Positions 26,441 to 35,616 of a stretch of 64,000 nucleotides of DNA are shown piece by piece. The stretch lies in NCBI GenBank assembly GCA_029552745.1, contig JAKPDK010000070.1, positions 248,001-312,000 of the forward strand. The letters are read 5' to 3'. This stretch comes from Candidatus Hydrogenedentota bacterium. GTDB taxonomy: Bacteria > Hydrogenedentota > Hydrogenedentia > Hydrogenedentales > SLHB01. The notes below the pieces were generated by a model. The model had not been told where the DNA came from and did not search any database. It saw only the letters and a program-made list of their open reading frames with translations. How positions within the stretch are numbered: the stretch's first letter is position 1; every line of letters begins with the position of its first letter. The position numbers were made by a program, and so were the translations under genes.

Positions 26441-29400
26441 ATGCGTAAGACGACTGTGGGAGGGTTGCTTTGTTTTCTTGTTTGCGGTGTATTCCTGGTT
26501 GTGTCCTCAGCATGGGGGCAACCGCAAGAGACTTCTGTCGGTGAGAATCTCGACAAATATATAGGTAAATACCTTGCCACCAAGAACCGTGCGGCACGGG
26601 CGGGGGTATCTCGACTTTATCCTCAGTCTTGTCCTCCGTTTTTTCTCCGAGACGAATTTGATCGAGTGATTGATGAGAATAGCACGCAACCCGTGAGTCT
26701 TGTGCAGACTTGTGGAAAATGTCACAGCGTGGAAACCGTTACGGGCGGTTATCATTTTCAAATGGGACGGGACGAGTTATACCCAACACAAAAGCTTGGT
26801 GAGCCCGTACCTCTTCACAAGAGTCCTGGTGTTTACGGGAAATGGCAGTTATTGTATCAACGCGAGTTGGCGCCAAAGACGTTTGAGCATCCCGATCAAG
26901 TTGATATGACATCATTTGACTTTGTGGCGACGTGCGGGATTTGTCACCCCGGCGGTGGTCCCACCCTTTTTGACAGAGGCGGTCTGCGCTATGACACGGT
27001 CATGTTGCAAGACCCGGCGGTAGGGTTGACCAATGATGGGGACTACTATCAGGCGATGTGGCATAAGTCCGGTGCATTGGAACCCGATTGTCTGATTTGT
27101 CATTTGGAACACTATGAATATTCAGATCGCGCTCAACAAATAAAAAAGCTCAACTTCAAGTGGGCGGCAACGGTTGCCGGCGGTTTTGGGGATGTCGAGG
27201 GGGCGGTCAAAAACGGCGAGGTTCCAAAGGTCAAATACGACAAGAATGTTTTCAGGCCGGATGGTAAGGTTTATCTGAAGATTCAGCGACCCGATGATCG
27301 GGCTTGTCTTTTCTGTCACGATATTTCAGGGGTACAGAAACGGGGCACAACCTGGACGAGCAATTACTTGTCGGATGTGCATACGGACATTGGGCTTTCC
27401 TGCATCGATTGTCACCCGGGTGACATTCGTCACAATTTTGCCAAGGGCTACTCTTCATCTCAATCGGTGCGGGACGATATTGATGGAAGTGCCTTGTCTT
27501 GTAAGCAATGTCATTATGAGACAGGAGACTTCGGCGCGCCCGCTTTCGACCATCGAGGTCTGCCCCCGCTGCACTTGGAACGCTTGAGTTGCGAAGCGTG
27601 TCATATCACCAAACGTCCTTTCTTGTCGGCACGCACTGTGGATGTTCTCACAGGTAAGGCGATAGAGCTTGCCAATGAGCCAGACCCCGTGCCTCCGAAA
27701 AACCTGATGTTTGGTGCCCTTTGGGGAAAAGTCAAGGTTATCAGCCCCGAAGCCCCGATGGAACCGTTTAGCCGCGAGGAGTTGGAATCGGCTGCGGAGA
27801 TGGTAGTTTCAACGGATTCGCCTATTCGTAAAGCCTTTGCGGTTCTGGGCGATGAGTGGAAGCTGCCCGAAAATGCTTTTAAGGTTCGGGAGTTTATCAA
27901 AGGAAACCCGGCTATCGTGGAAACCCCTGCGGAAAGAGCGCTTATGTTGCTTGCTCTGCAGCAGGGTCTCGACAAAGACGTTACGGCAGTGGCTGTTTTT
28001 CGCAACAAAGCCTATAAGATGACGTCAGAAGGGCTCCGCGAGACAAAGGCTTCTTGGCCTGTGAAACGGGTGGGTGCCATCGCCGAATATCCCGTCGCGA
28101 ATGCTGTTCACGAGCGCAACGGTCAGAAAGTCATTGCTCCAGAGGGATATCAATTGGGCGTTTTTTGGGCTTATGAAGATAAGTCAGGGGATAAGACGGT
28201 TGTTCGGCCGTTGTTATTGAAAGATATGCAGGTCGCCTGGGAGTTTCTGAGAGACAATGCTGTGACTCTGTATCCGGGAAAGGCTGACGGCGCTAATTCT
28301 GGTGACATGTCATCCGAAGAGGCTGTTCGGACGGCAATTAAGGAGAGGTTGGCTGCGTACACAGACGCCGAAGCCAAGAGGCTGGGGGTATATGACGATA
28401 ATTTTGACACATGGCCTGAAGTCAATACCGAAGACGAGATAAAACTTGTCGCGTGGGCGCTGGTGCAAACGGTAAAACGTCTACCCTCACCGCAGCTCTA
28501 TTTCATCAATGGCGAGACGGCGCGGCGGGTCACCATTGAGAACTGGGATGATCCGTTTGCTGTTTCTTTGACAGAAGCGGTCCTCCCAGCCGAGGACAAG
28601 CCTTTTGTCGCCATAAAACGTGTAATGGAACGCGACGATAAAGGCGCGCCAAAGCACGAAGAGCTTCGCCTCGCAAAACCCTTCGAAGTGAAGATCGAGC
28701 CTGTGGACACTTCGGCAAATACGGCGCTGGCGGAGCTTGCTCAACGTTTGCCCTGGACTATATCCCATGGCGTGGAGCCCGCCAAGTCAGCTCTGGGCGC
28801 CAACACGTGTGCGGATTGCCATTCCCTGGATTCACCGTTCTTTTTCACGGCGGCAACCGTGGTTCCCTTTGGTGATGATGGTTTGCCAAAGACGCAGCCA
28901 GTTTATGCGCGTCTTGGATACAACCTCAGCGGCATACAGATTGGAGCGTGGCGCGAGTCTGTGTTGAAACCTTACGCCAAATGGGTGGTTTTGGTAGTTC
29001 TTGTCGTTATGTTGCTTCACTATATGCTTTTTGGTAGTCGGGACAAACGCAAAGACTTTGTGCCCGATGTGTTGCGGTTCAGCTTACACGAGCGAGTGGG
29101 TCACCTGATTTTGATGGTTACCGTTACGTATTTGGCGGCGTCTGGATTTTGTTTCCTACTCGGCAAACACGACCCACTAGGGGAGACAGCCCGCTATGTC
29201 CACACCGTTTTGGGTTATGTCGCGGTGGCAGGCTATGTCATTATCTTCCTGTCGTGGACCCGGGACATGATCTTAAATAAGCGGGACATTCATTGGCTTA
29301 AAGGATTTGGTGGTTACTTGGGCGGAGCCGGACATCTTCCTGCCGGTAAGTTTAACGCCGGTCAAAAGATACTGTACTGGCTAACTATTCTTTTGGGTGT

Positions 29401-29653
29401 TGTTCTGATATATACGGGCATTATCATGGGGTTAAATCGAGAAGCACACTTTGCTGGCCAAGAATGGATATATACCATCCACGATGTCGCAGCGTTCCTG
29501 ATGATTTTGGTCTTGCTGGGACACATCTACTTGGCGGTTTTTGTAGTGCCTCACAGCCTGAAGAGCCTGTTCGGTGGTTGGGTGAGTTCTTTATGGGCAC
29601 AGGAGCACCATCCGGACTGGAAACCTGCAAAGAGAATAAAATCAGACGTTTAG
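26441..29653 (+). CDS. Octahaem cytochrome c fused to a cytochrome b membrane domain
   Basis: A 1070-residue protein with a signal peptide (cut near residue 26). Eight CxxCH haem sites lie at residues 91, 165, 217, 289, 321, 354, 384 and 790. The middle part (about 420-780) has none. The C-terminus has four membrane helices typical of formate-dehydrogenase gamma/cytochrome b556 subunits: FSLHERVGHLILMVTVTYLAASG, YVHTVLGY, KFNAGQKILYW, IHDVAAFLMILVLLGHIYLA and WAQEHHPDW, with the His ligands for two b haems. The design suggests electron flow between the quinone pool and the periplasm on one polypeptide; direction and partner are unknown. No catalytic dehydrogenase subunit is nearby. Two hairpin terminators follow. 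Confidence 0.9.
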   Translation: MRKTTVGGLLCFLVCGVFLVVSSAWGQPQETSVGENLDKYIGKYLATKNRAARAGVSRLYPQSCPPFFLRDEFDRVIDENSTQPVSLVQTCGKCHSVETVTGGYHFQMGRDELYPTQKLGEPVPLHKSPGVYGKWQLLYQRELAPKTFEHPDQVDMTSFDFVATCGICHPGGGPTLFDRGGLRYDTVMLQDPAVGLTNDGDYYQAMWHKSGALEPDCLICHLEHYEYSDRAQQIKKLNFKWAATVAGGFGDVEGAVKNGEVPKVKYDKNVFRPDGKVYLKIQRPDDRACLFCHDISGVQKRGTTWTSNYLSDVHTDIGLSCIDCHPGDIRHNFAKGYSSSQSVRDDIDGSALSCKQCHYETGDFGAPAFDHRGLPPLHLERLSCEACHITKRPFLSARTVDVLTGKAIELANEPDPVPPKNLMFGALWGKVKVISPEAPMEPFSREELESAAEMVVSTDSPIRKAFAVLGDEWKLPENAFKVREFIKGNPAIVETPAERALMLLALQQGLDKDVTAVAVFRNKAYKMTSEGLRETKASWPVKRVGAIAEYPVANAVHERNGQKVIAPEGYQLGVFWAYEDKSGDKTVVRPLLLKDMQVAWEFLRDNAVTLYPGKADGANSGDMSSEEAVRTAIKERLAAYTDAEAKRLGVYDDNFDTWPEVNTEDEIKLVAWALVQTVKRLPSPQLYFINGETARRVTIENWDDPFAVSLTEAVLPAEDKPFVAIKRVMERDDKGAPKHEELRLAKPFEVKIEPVDTSANTALAELAQRLPWTISHGVEPAKSALGANTCADCHSLDSPFFFTAATVVPFGDDGLPKTQPVYARLGYNLSGIQIGAWRESVLKPYAKWVVLVVLVVMLLHYMLFGSRDKRKDFVPDVLRFSLHERVGHLILMVTVTYLAASGFCFLLGKHDPLGETARYVHTVLGYVAVAGYVIIFLSWTRDMILNKRDIHWLKGFGGYLGGAGHLPAGKFNAGQKILYWLTILLGVVLIYTGIIMGLNREAHFAGQEWIYTIHDVAAFLMILVLLGHIYLAVFVVPHSLKSLFGGWVSSLWAQEHHPDWKPAKRIKSDV

Positions 29654-29700
29654 CCGATTAGCCCGTATATCACCATTCTGAATGTTAGAACTGAAGTGGG

Positions 29701-29732
29701 AGCCGCTATGTACAGCGGCTTTTACTTTTTTT
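29701..29732 (+). terminator. Rho-independent terminator 1 after the cytochrome gene
   Basis: AGCCGCT (29701-29707) pairs with AGCGGCT (29714-29720) and is followed by TTTTACTTTTTTT, 48 nt after the stop codon. Confidence 0.85.
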
Positions 29733-29749
29733 GATAGTTCACATTCTTT

Positions 29750-29782
29750 CGTCTTGCGTCCGGCCGAACGCAAGACGTTTTT
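29750..29782 (+). terminator. Rho-independent terminator 2 after the cytochrome gene
   Basis: A perfect 10-bp stem, CGTCTTGCGT (29750-29759) with ACGCAAGACG (29768-29777), an 8-nt loop and a following T5. Tandem terminators like this insulate the unit from downstream sequence. Confidence 0.85.
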
Positions 29783-29977
29783 CACGTTAAGGGAACAGAA
29801 TGAAATCTTGCTTGAAAGATTAGTCGTGTCTCCTACCTATTCCCGTCTTATTTTCCTGTTCTGATAACAAACACTTGGAAGCAAAAGCGGTTCAGCCGTC
29901 GTGTGCTGTAGGGGAGGTAGCGAACCTGTTCACATTGTGTTCCGTATCTGACTATGTAATTTAGTCGCGAACACGGT

Positions 29978-30994
29978 CTACTCGGGAACGTTGGAGCGGG
30001 CAAATTCCACCAAAGCTTTCATGTTTTCATGTGGAGTATCCCGGGGCACTTCACAACCCGCGCCCACAATGTAATGAGGTTGAGCCTTAAGGTAGCACTC
30101 CGCCAAACTTTCTTTTATCTTAACCGGGTTGCTGTTTCGCAACGTGTCCACGGGTGCGATATTTCCACAAAGCACTTGTTGCGCTCCTGTGTGAGTTCTC
30201 GCTTCTTTCATAGGAACGGGGTAGTCAATATCTACGATGTCGCATCCCAGCCGTCCCATTCCATCCAATATAGCCCTTGTGTTTCCGCAAATGTGGAGTC
30301 GTACGAGCCCTCCGGCTGCGTGTATGTTGTCAACCAACTGTTTTTCAAAAGGAAAAACAAACTCGTCGTACATGTTTTTCCCAACGAGTGAAGCGGCAGC
30401 GTCTCCAATTCCAATGATGTCTGCGCCAGCCTCAATTTGAGCTTTGGCGAATCCCGATTCCATGAGAAGCACGAACTCGAACAAGTCGTTTACGAACCCC
30501 GGGTTTTCGTAAAAATCCATCATAAGCATATTGATGCCCCGGAGATCGGCCGCCTCCGCGCAGGGGCCCTCCACCCACCCTTCGACGAGCCTATCATTTT
30601 CAGCCTTCTCTTTTAGTAAGGCAGCAGCCCGTATTCGATCACTCATGCGCGGACTAACATACGGGTCTGGAATACGTAAGCGAACGAGGCGGGTTTTGTC
30701 GATGAGTAGGGCGTCCGATTCGATGATTGCTGGAGGCTGATTTTCAAAGAACTGGATTTTTGCGCCACAATCTGCCGCTTCTCGTGCAGGGTCTGAAATG
30801 CAGGAAACATGGTCAATACCAAAAACCTCTGCTACCCGTAATTGAGCATCGACCAAGGTCTTATAATCGGTCACATAATCAAGGTAAGCAACACCTGCAA
30901 GGTCTGCAGCGAACATCATTGTAATAGGCATGCAGGCTAGATGGTCGGTCTGTTCTCTTGAAATGGTCCTGAGAATGCGTTCTCGTCCAGTCAT
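29978..30994 (-). CDS. Uroporphyrinogen-decarboxylase-family methyltransferase (MtaA-like)
   Basis: The 338 residues match the URO-D fold as used by MtaA/MtbA/CmuA corrinoid methyltransferases: RERILRTISREQTDHLA at the N-terminus, GWVEGPCAEAADLRG, ADIIGIGDAAASLVG, and the zinc-binding HIC motif (His234, Cys236) with a third Cys at 314 (GAGCEVPRDTP). Real uroporphyrinogen decarboxylases lack this Cys/His set. Such enzymes transfer methyl groups between a corrinoid protein and coenzyme M or tetrahydrofolate; no corrinoid protein is in the window. Formate-THF ligase at 51763 would fit one-carbon use, but the link is inference. It sits downstream of the porin terminator, on the same strand. Confidence 0.85.
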   Translation of the reverse strand: MTGRERILRTISREQTDHLACMPITMMFAADLAGVAYLDYVTDYKTLVDAQLRVAEVFGIDHVSCISDPAREAADCGAKIQFFENQPPAIIESDALLIDKTRLVRLRIPDPYVSPRMSDRIRAAALLKEKAENDRLVEGWVEGPCAEAADLRGINMLMMDFYENPGFVNDLFEFVLLMESGFAKAQIEAGADIIGIGDAAASLVGKNMYDEFVFPFEKQLVDNIHAAGGLVRLHICGNTRAILDGMGRLGCDIVDIDYPVPMKEARTHTGAQQVLCGNIAPVDTLRNSNPVKIKESLAECYLKAQPHYIVGAGCEVPRDTPHENMKALVEFARSNVPE

Positions 30995-31012
30995 AGTTAC
31001 TTTTCCCTAAAT

Positions 31013-31047
31013 AAAATGCGTCCACCAAAGGTATCTTTGGTAGACGC
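31013..31047 (-). terminator. Rho-independent terminator of the symporter-porin operon
   Basis: On the minus strand GCGTCTACCAAAG (31047-31035) pairs with CTTTGGTGGACGC (31030-31018) with one mismatch and a 4-nt loop, and is followed by ATTTTATTT. It ends 25 nt past the porin stop. Confidence 0.88.
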
Positions 31048-31071
31048 TCCAGATCAAGTCAGGAATGGATT

Positions 31072-32640
31072 CTAGAATTTCAACACGGACATCAAGAATA
31101 CATAGTCAGCGTCTTCATCATCGGAGCCGCCTGAGAAATCCGTGCCATTGAACTGAATAAACGCGCCTCGGGCCAATCCTTCACCCGTAAACAGGTGGTT
31201 GTAGTACAGCAGGAAGTATAGGTCGGGTGAATAGTTGTATTTCGCCCAGAATGCCACCTCCCAACCGATATCGTCACTTCCTTCCTCCGTCCAGAAGCTC
31301 AAGGCGGGGGCAATCGGGACTCGGAACCTGCCTAACTTAAACGAAACAGGATAATCGAAAGGCGCCACGATCCAATCTTTTGCAACGTGGAAGTGAAGGC
31401 GAACTGCCTCGGTGGGTTGGAGTTCGACTCCCAAACCTGCCTGGGCAAAATTAGACAGCCACCCGTTATCATTTACAACGGGAAGATGGTTAATATCGGA
31501 AAAGAGGCGATTAAACGATACGCTGGCATCGGGCTTGTAGAACGGATTAAGCCAGTCCCAAAAGCTGATGTCGCGGTTGTCGTGGCCTTGGAAATAGTTC
31601 CCGAAAGCACAAACTCGTGGGCTCCAAGTGGTGTCGAAGGTGTATCCTACGGTGAGCTCGGCAGCCCAGTTGTCAAAGTCGGCGTCTGTTACGCCGTATC
31701 GAAGTCCGAACGGTCTAAATCCGGGTCCGTAGAAATCGGCGTTCCCAAACTGGTATGCCGTCTCCAAGTCATAATCGAACCCTGCCGCATTCCCAAACAA
31801 CCTGACACCGACCGTGTGGAGATTTGTCACATCGTAATCATCCACGCCGAAAATGTCCTCTAGCCACTCGACAAACCACGGGAAATTCGTGTCGTTAAGG
31901 CTTCTTGCATCACGCAACCATAACCAATAGGCTGACACTTGAAGCGGCTTAAAGGCTTCATATGTGCCGTAAATGCCATAGAAATCGGCGTCGCCGTCTT
32001 CTTCTGTGACTCCGTTTTCGAGTAGTTTAGCCGCAAAGGCGTCCACGCTGAAGGCATCGACGTCATAGGTAAGGCGGATTGCATCAAAAGAGAGACGTTG
32101 CGTGGGGGTTAACATGTCCGAAATGAGCCACCCTTTACCGAACTTAAGGGCTTGACGGCCTATGCGCAATCGAAGAGGCATCCCAAACATTTCGTTTGTT
32201 TCTATATAGGCCTGATTGAACTCCACGTCGTCGGCGGTACGTGCGCGGTTATCGGCACCGGTTATCCAGTTAGAACGGAAGTCTTCTCCCCACTGATTGA
32301 AGTCATAAAGCTCAACGAAAGCAGACACGTTATTGGTGAAGTCCGCTTTCACATTGAGCAACGTGGCGGTCTCGGAAAGGTGCCAATCCGCGCCTCTTCC
32401 GTTCCAGTCAAAAATCGACGACACACCGCGGGGCCCAATAGGACGCTTGACGAGAAAGAAATTGGGAATTCGAATTTCTCGCCGAAAACCGCCGAGCCCC
32501 GGATTTTGGTCGGTAAACGTGTTGCGATAGTAGCGATAACGTACACGCAGTTCCCCCCCGATTTGAACATTCTGTAGCTCTGAATAGGCGAGACCGCAGA
32601 GCAGCAATAACACCAACGCTACTGTCCATTTCTTTGTCAT
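31072..32640 (-). CDS. Outer-membrane beta-barrel protein (alginate-export/porin type)
   Basis: The 522 residues begin with a signal peptide (KWTVALVLLLLCGLAYS), followed by alternating amphipathic beta strands. Features of the alginate-export/long-chain-porin group are the start VQIGGELRVRYRYY, the IGRQALKFGKGWLISD segment and a C-terminal Phe (LMSVLKF), the signal for BAM-dependent insertion. It most likely forms a diffusion channel for the solute carried by the adjacent symporter. GGAGGGAG precedes the ATG. It is the last gene of accessory-symporter-porin, with a clear terminator after it. The substrate is unknown; family names based on alginate should not be taken literally. Confidence 0.87.
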   Translation of the reverse strand: MTKKWTVALVLLLLCGLAYSELQNVQIGGELRVRYRYYRNTFTDQNPGLGGFRREIRIPNFFLVKRPIGPRGVSSIFDWNGRGADWHLSETATLLNVKADFTNNVSAFVELYDFNQWGEDFRSNWITGADNRARTADDVEFNQAYIETNEMFGMPLRLRIGRQALKFGKGWLISDMLTPTQRLSFDAIRLTYDVDAFSVDAFAAKLLENGVTEEDGDADFYGIYGTYEAFKPLQVSAYWLWLRDARSLNDTNFPWFVEWLEDIFGVDDYDVTNLHTVGVRLFGNAAGFDYDLETAYQFGNADFYGPGFRPFGLRYGVTDADFDNWAAELTVGYTFDTTWSPRVCAFGNYFQGHDNRDISFWDWLNPFYKPDASVSFNRLFSDINHLPVVNDNGWLSNFAQAGLGVELQPTEAVRLHFHVAKDWIVAPFDYPVSFKLGRFRVPIAPALSFWTEEGSDDIGWEVAFWAKYNYSPDLYFLLYYNHLFTGEGLARGAFIQFNGTDFSGGSDDEDADYVFLMSVLKF

Positions 32641-32738
32641 TTTTCTCCCTCCGCGATTTTGTTTTTGGTTAAGTCCTTTTGGCGTCTATGAAAAGTTGCC
32701 AAGATTCTCCTTAGCAAACGTTTCCCCTTTTCACCTGT

Positions 32739-34634
32739 TTATTTGCCGAAACATTTTGAGATATGAGACTCATCCATAGGTTTCGTGAAAAACGTCACGA
32801 TTGCCGCTACTATAACAGATATTGGTAAACCAATTACAAGGGGGTCAACAACAGTCCATGTCACACTCCAACCCTCAGGGACCAACACGGCTTTGTGGAA
32901 AAGCTTGCTGCACAGGCCAATTCCTACTGCGGTTTTTGCATTGACAAAGAGTAACCAGAACAAACTCGTGAAAAACCCAGCGACAACGGAGGAAATTGCA
33001 GCGGCTTTTGTTATACGTTTTGAAAAAAGGCCGCCGATGAATGCAGGCAGAAACGAGGCAGCACAAAGACCGAAAAAGATTGCCGTTGCCAAGGCGATGA
33101 TGTTGTCTCCCAAGATCCGTCCGAGAACTATGGCAACGATAAGTCCGATTCCAATACCAATCCGAGTGACAAGAACCGATCGTTCGGGTTTAGCGCTGGT
33201 GACCTGTTGTAATACATCGCGTCCAATCGCGGTACCTATCGTATGAAATTGTCCAGCCAAGGTGCTCATCGCCGCTGCGAGCAAGGTAAGCATGAAGATA
33301 ACCCCGAACCAGCGGGGCATCGCGCTATTTACATATGTTGGAATGATGCGGTCCACATTACCTTGCATGGTTGTCTCATTACTGATTGTACGGGCAATGG
33401 AAATGAGTCCCGGTCTTATCACGTCTGGGGCATTTGCTGATCCGCGTTCAATTTGTGTTTTAGGTGTAAAGAGCACATAGTGCGGCGGAGCTGTACTGGG
33501 CTCATTTAATAGTCTGTAAGTAATGAAGCGTTTTGCTCTTGCCTTGACATCATCTGAGGCATCCGCCGAGATTGGCTTAAGTTTCTGTTTGCCGCCGGGC
33601 CCGGGATCCATGAGCACGGAGTCGTCAAGGATTCGGCAGGTGATAACTTCTTTATCATGAAAGTAAACGTTTGATAGGGCGCCGACAGTAAATGCTACCC
33701 CAGTCATCATGAGAATGAAAGCGCCGCCCACACCTACGGCACGGTTTAAGGATTGTTGAGATTTTACAGTCATAAAACGCACGATGAGTTGCGGTTGAGC
33801 AAGCACACCAATGCCTACTCCAAGGATGATGGTTGTTACCATAATCCACCACAGGTTATGGGGGTCTGGTGGAATGGGAGAGCCGGCCGGTGGCATTTTA
33901 GTGGAAGCCCAACCAAATAACGGCATGGATGTCCAACCGCGATGGCCTATCGCAGCCAAACTTTGGGGAACTTCACTCTTCAGTGCAGTCAATGACTGGT
34001 GGGCATCGATCACACCGCCTAACATAAAATATGTTGAAAAGATCAGAATCGTCATGCCGATGAGCATAATGATTCCCTGTAACGCATCGGTAAGCATGAC
34101 TCCTTTTAGTCCGCCGGGAATAACGTAGGCGGCGACAATGAGTGCAAAGATATATAGAGCAATTTCTGGCGAGACATGGAATACGGCGGCAATGAATTCT
34201 GCGCCGCCTTTTATCACCGCCATTGCGTATAAAGGCATGAATACGAAGATGACCAATGCCGAAAATACATGCAAAAAGCGACTTTGAAATCGACGTCCAA
34301 GAAATTCAGGAAACGTGTGAGCATCCAGTAAGTGTCCCATGCGCCGGGTTCTGCCGCCGAAGAACACAAACGCGATGAATACGCCCACAAAGATGTTTAG
34401 AAAGGTTAACCACAAGAGCCCCATGCCGAAGTTCGCCGCAACACCGCCGAAACCCACGATAGCGGACGTGCTGATGAAAGCGGCGCCATACGATAGCGCC
34501 ATTACAGCGGGATGCGCCTTGCGGCCGGCAATGAGATAGTCTGTTGCGGTCTTTGTCTGTGTATATCCCCGATATCCGAGATATGCCGTGATGAGCAAGT
34601 ATCCGATAATGATGACGATGGTCAACAGATCCAT
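32739..34634 (-). CDS. Sodium:solute symporter (SSS family)
   Basis: A 631-residue transporter of the SSS (LeuT-fold) family: about 13 membrane helices with YLGYRGYTQTKTATDYLIAG in helix 1, the GVMLTDALQGIIMLIG region, and GVFIAFVFFGGRTRRMGHL. A large hydrophilic insert (about 325-415, rich in Gly, Pro and Lys, including DDSVLMDPGPGGKQKLKP) is not typical of the core family and is presumably extracytoplasmic. It imports a carboxylate, amino acid or sugar with Na+. The 58-residue accessory gene is 37 nt upstream and the porin 98 nt downstream. The substrate cannot be deduced. Confidence 0.92.
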   Translation of the reverse strand: MDLLTIVIIIGYLLITAYLGYRGYTQTKTATDYLIAGRKAHPAVMALSYGAAFISTSAIVGFGGVAANFGMGLLWLTFLNIFVGVFIAFVFFGGRTRRMGHLLDAHTFPEFLGRRFQSRFLHVFSALVIFVFMPLYAMAVIKGGAEFIAAVFHVSPEIALYIFALIVAAYVIPGGLKGVMLTDALQGIIMLIGMTILIFSTYFMLGGVIDAHQSLTALKSEVPQSLAAIGHRGWTSMPLFGWASTKMPPAGSPIPPDPHNLWWIMVTTIILGVGIGVLAQPQLIVRFMTVKSQQSLNRAVGVGGAFILMMTGVAFTVGALSNVYFHDKEVITCRILDDSVLMDPGPGGKQKLKPISADASDDVKARAKRFITYRLLNEPSTAPPHYVLFTPKTQIERGSANAPDVIRPGLISIARTISNETTMQGNVDRIIPTYVNSAMPRWFGVIFMLTLLAAAMSTLAGQFHTIGTAIGRDVLQQVTSAKPERSVLVTRIGIGIGLIVAIVLGRILGDNIIALATAIFFGLCAASFLPAFIGGLFSKRITKAAAISSVVAGFFTSLFWLLFVNAKTAVGIGLCSKLFHKAVLVPEGWSVTWTVVDPLVIGLPISVIVAAIVTFFTKPMDESHISKCFGK

Positions 34635-34671
34635 ATTGACGGTTCTCCTTCTGCGAAAACGGTCTGCAAAA

Positions 34672-34848
34672 CTAGTTTGTCAAACCGTTGTCGCTTTGTT
34701 TCTCTTTTTTCGCCCATTGTTCATCTTCCGGCCTGATCGATTCATCGCCTTTGTTCCATGTGAGTGCACCGTAGGCAATACATAAGGCTGCACTACCGAT
34801 ACACAACACATACGCCAAGAATACACCGAAACCTTCAAGACCGAGCAT
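34672..34848 (-). CDS. Symporter small accessory protein (58 aa)
   Basis: The frame begins at ATG 34848 and ends with TAG at 34672-34674. It has one membrane helix (about 6-28, FGVFLAYVLCIGSAALCIAY) ending in GALTWNKG, then a charged cytosolic tail. This layout and the WNKG end match the small accessory proteins that precede SSS-family symporters in many genomes. A strong ribosome binding site (GGAGGGGG) lies about 8 nt before the ATG. The gene lies 37 nt upstream of the symporter in the same operon. It probably stabilises or regulates the transporter. Confidence 0.85.
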   Translation of the reverse strand: MLGLEGFGVFLAYVLCIGSAALCIAYGALTWNKGDESIRPEDEQWAKKEKQSDNGLTN

Positions 34849-35616
34849 AAAGCCCCCTCCTTCGTGAAAATACGGTAACCTACAATAACCCCGTCGTGCT
34901 TGACTTCAAAATGCTGAAGCTAAGTAACATCTCCTACTTTATTGTTTTGATTACTTTAAATTCAAGTCAATGTATTCGTCCTACGCTTTGTAACGATCTG
35001 TTTGTTCTTGTGAGTAATTCTTGTGAAGATATTTCGTTATCGTCATGAGTAAAAAGTGCAAGTGCGCAATCGTCACAAGTGCATCTGAGCCATCTGCGAC
35101 TTTCTTCGGTCGTTCGAGGATCCCCAGCGTCTCCACACGATGTCCCCCGCGCTTATCAACTGAGAAGATTGCTTCGTCGTTCAGAAGATTCTGCTCCTCG
35201 CAATGAGCATGCTGCGGAGAACTAAATATAGGTCGAACTATTTGTGCGAAATCTCGGAGATTCGTAGCATCACATCCGAATTAACTTATCTAAGAGTACA
35301 CATCAAAACTACTCAGATGTTGAGGTATAGGAAAACTCTTTTTTACAGGATAAAAGATAGTGAAAAGCAACACTTTGTTGAAAAGACTTTTGGGGACGTA
35401 TTGAGAATTACGCGATACGTAGAAATCATGGCCGGTACAAGCGGCGTCTGGTTATCGCTTTGGAGAAAGTTTCGCCGAGGTTTACTTTAGCTTGATTACT
35501 CAGGCTCTGTTTGACAAGTGAGAGCTTCCAAGCATACATTATAGTGTTGTTTTGGCACGAGTCAAAGTGAAAGAAATAGGTCAAGGTGCCGTAACCGAAA
35601 AGCAAAGGGTAAAGTT
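34849..35616. other. Intergenic region with a decayed repeat fragment
   Basis: About 770 nt between the symporter operon and the divergent Gfo/Idh gene. It must hold both promoters, but none could be picked with confidence. A plus frame at 35203-35490 (95 codons) lacks a ribosome binding site and a recognisable domain, and it begins within the repeat fragment, so I do not call it. Confidence 0.4.
35164..35207 (+). repeat. Decayed fragment (D) of the 49801-type repeat
   Basis: Reads GATTGCTTCGTCGTTCAG and CTGCTCCTCGCAATGAGC, matching the ACTACTTCGTCGTTC...CTCGCTCCTCGCAATGG module of the copy at 49801-50336. The terminal modules are missing, so this is a remnant. Confidence 0.6.

Noticed and set aside
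35203-35490. Plus-strand open frame of 95 codons
   Set aside because: Starts within the decayed repeat fragment, has no ribosome binding site and no familiar domain.
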